Below are positions 13,736 through 13,823 of a stretch of DNA of 13,823 nt, piece by piece. The notes under the pieces are model-generated. The model made no database searches. It had not been told where the DNA came from and saw only the letters and a list, made by a program, of their open reading frames with translations. The DNA comes from Bacteroidota bacterium. GTDB taxonomy: Bacteria > Bacteroidota > Ignavibacteria > UBA10030 > UBA8401. Made by a program: the position numbers and the translations under genes. The stretch spans positions 1 to 13,823 of the forward strand of contig JAVBYH010000346.1 in NCBI GenBank assembly GCA_030824175.1. Reading direction: 5' to 3'. Every line of letters starts with the position of its first letter. The first letter of the stretch is position 1.

Positions 13736-13823
13736 ATGATTTCGAACTATTTTACCATCATTCACGTGGCCCGGTCGCTCGCAGAGGACTGTACCGGCGC
13801 GTCGGTGGCCGAAATCTACACAC
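13736..13823 (+). CDS. Probable NFACT/RqcH (fibronectin-binding-like) protein, N-terminal start only
   Basis: Only 29 codons are in the window: MISNYFTIIHVARSLAEDC and then TGASVAEIYT, running off the right edge. The pattern of a short N(Y/F)(Y/F)T start, a helix with LA, and then G-x-x-VAEIY(S/T) resembles the NFACT-N domain of RqcH/FbpA proteins. These proteins bind stalled 50S subunits and add tails to blocked nascent chains. This is recognised from a short stretch, so it is tentative. It is divergent from yicC. Confidence 0.5.
   Translation, partial: MISNYFTIIHVARSLAEDCTGASVAEIYT

Overview
The window comes from a bacterium of moderately high G+C content, most likely in the Bacteroidota/Chlorobiota (FCB) group. 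The evidence is a type IX secretion (T9SS) C-terminal sorting domain on a GH18 protein, a FlgD-like or gliding-type C-terminal domain on a lamin-tail protein, a YD/RHS protein of Bacteroidota style, the omega subunit variant with an acidic tail, and promoter-like elements of the TTTG / TAnnTTTG kind. An Ignavibacteria- or Kapabacteria-like lineage would fit, but this cannot be fixed from the window alone.

Layout. Bases 1-850 (+) hold the 3' end of a secreted lamin-tail-domain protein. It converges on a minus-strand block across a 15-bp hairpin and two palindromic repeats (857-980). The minus block 994-5690, read right to left, is a family 4 uracil-DNA glycosylase, then the replicative helicase dnaB only 2 nt downstream, then a Tat-exported DUF1460 cysteine amidase/peptidase. 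dnaB is interrupted by a 423-residue intein that carries an apparently intact LAGLIDADG homing endonuclease. Bases 5848-6602 (-) encode a HepT-MntA toxin-antitoxin pair with a GTGA overlap.

Bases 6766-9224 (-) are the accessory and most unusual part. An N-terminally incomplete RHS protein ends in an HExxH metallopeptidase tip. Its stop codon overlaps (ATGA) the start of a small exported protein whose frame is broken at a run of eight A, and a 16-codon signal-peptide-like remnant follows. Base composition drops sharply towards the tip and its partner (about 37-38% G+C in single 60-base lines counted by hand, against about 63% in the RHS core). This pattern is typical of exchangeable polymorphic-toxin tips with adjacent partner genes.

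Bases 9233-10468 (-) encode a secreted GH18 endo-beta-N-acetylglucosaminidase-like enzyme with a T9SS sorting domain. Bases 10555-13573 (-) are a compact housekeeping operon, transcribed yicC-gmk-rpoZ-coaBC (RNA turnover, GMP phosphorylation, RNA polymerase omega, CoA synthesis). A divergent + strand gene at 13736, probably an NFACT/RqcH-like protein, runs off the right edge. The 162-bp region between the divergent genes contains two perfect DnaA boxes (TTATCCACA) in opposite orientation and two opposed promoter candidates that share a TTTTCGTA-type -10 context.

No tRNA, rRNA, CRISPR array or transposase was seen.
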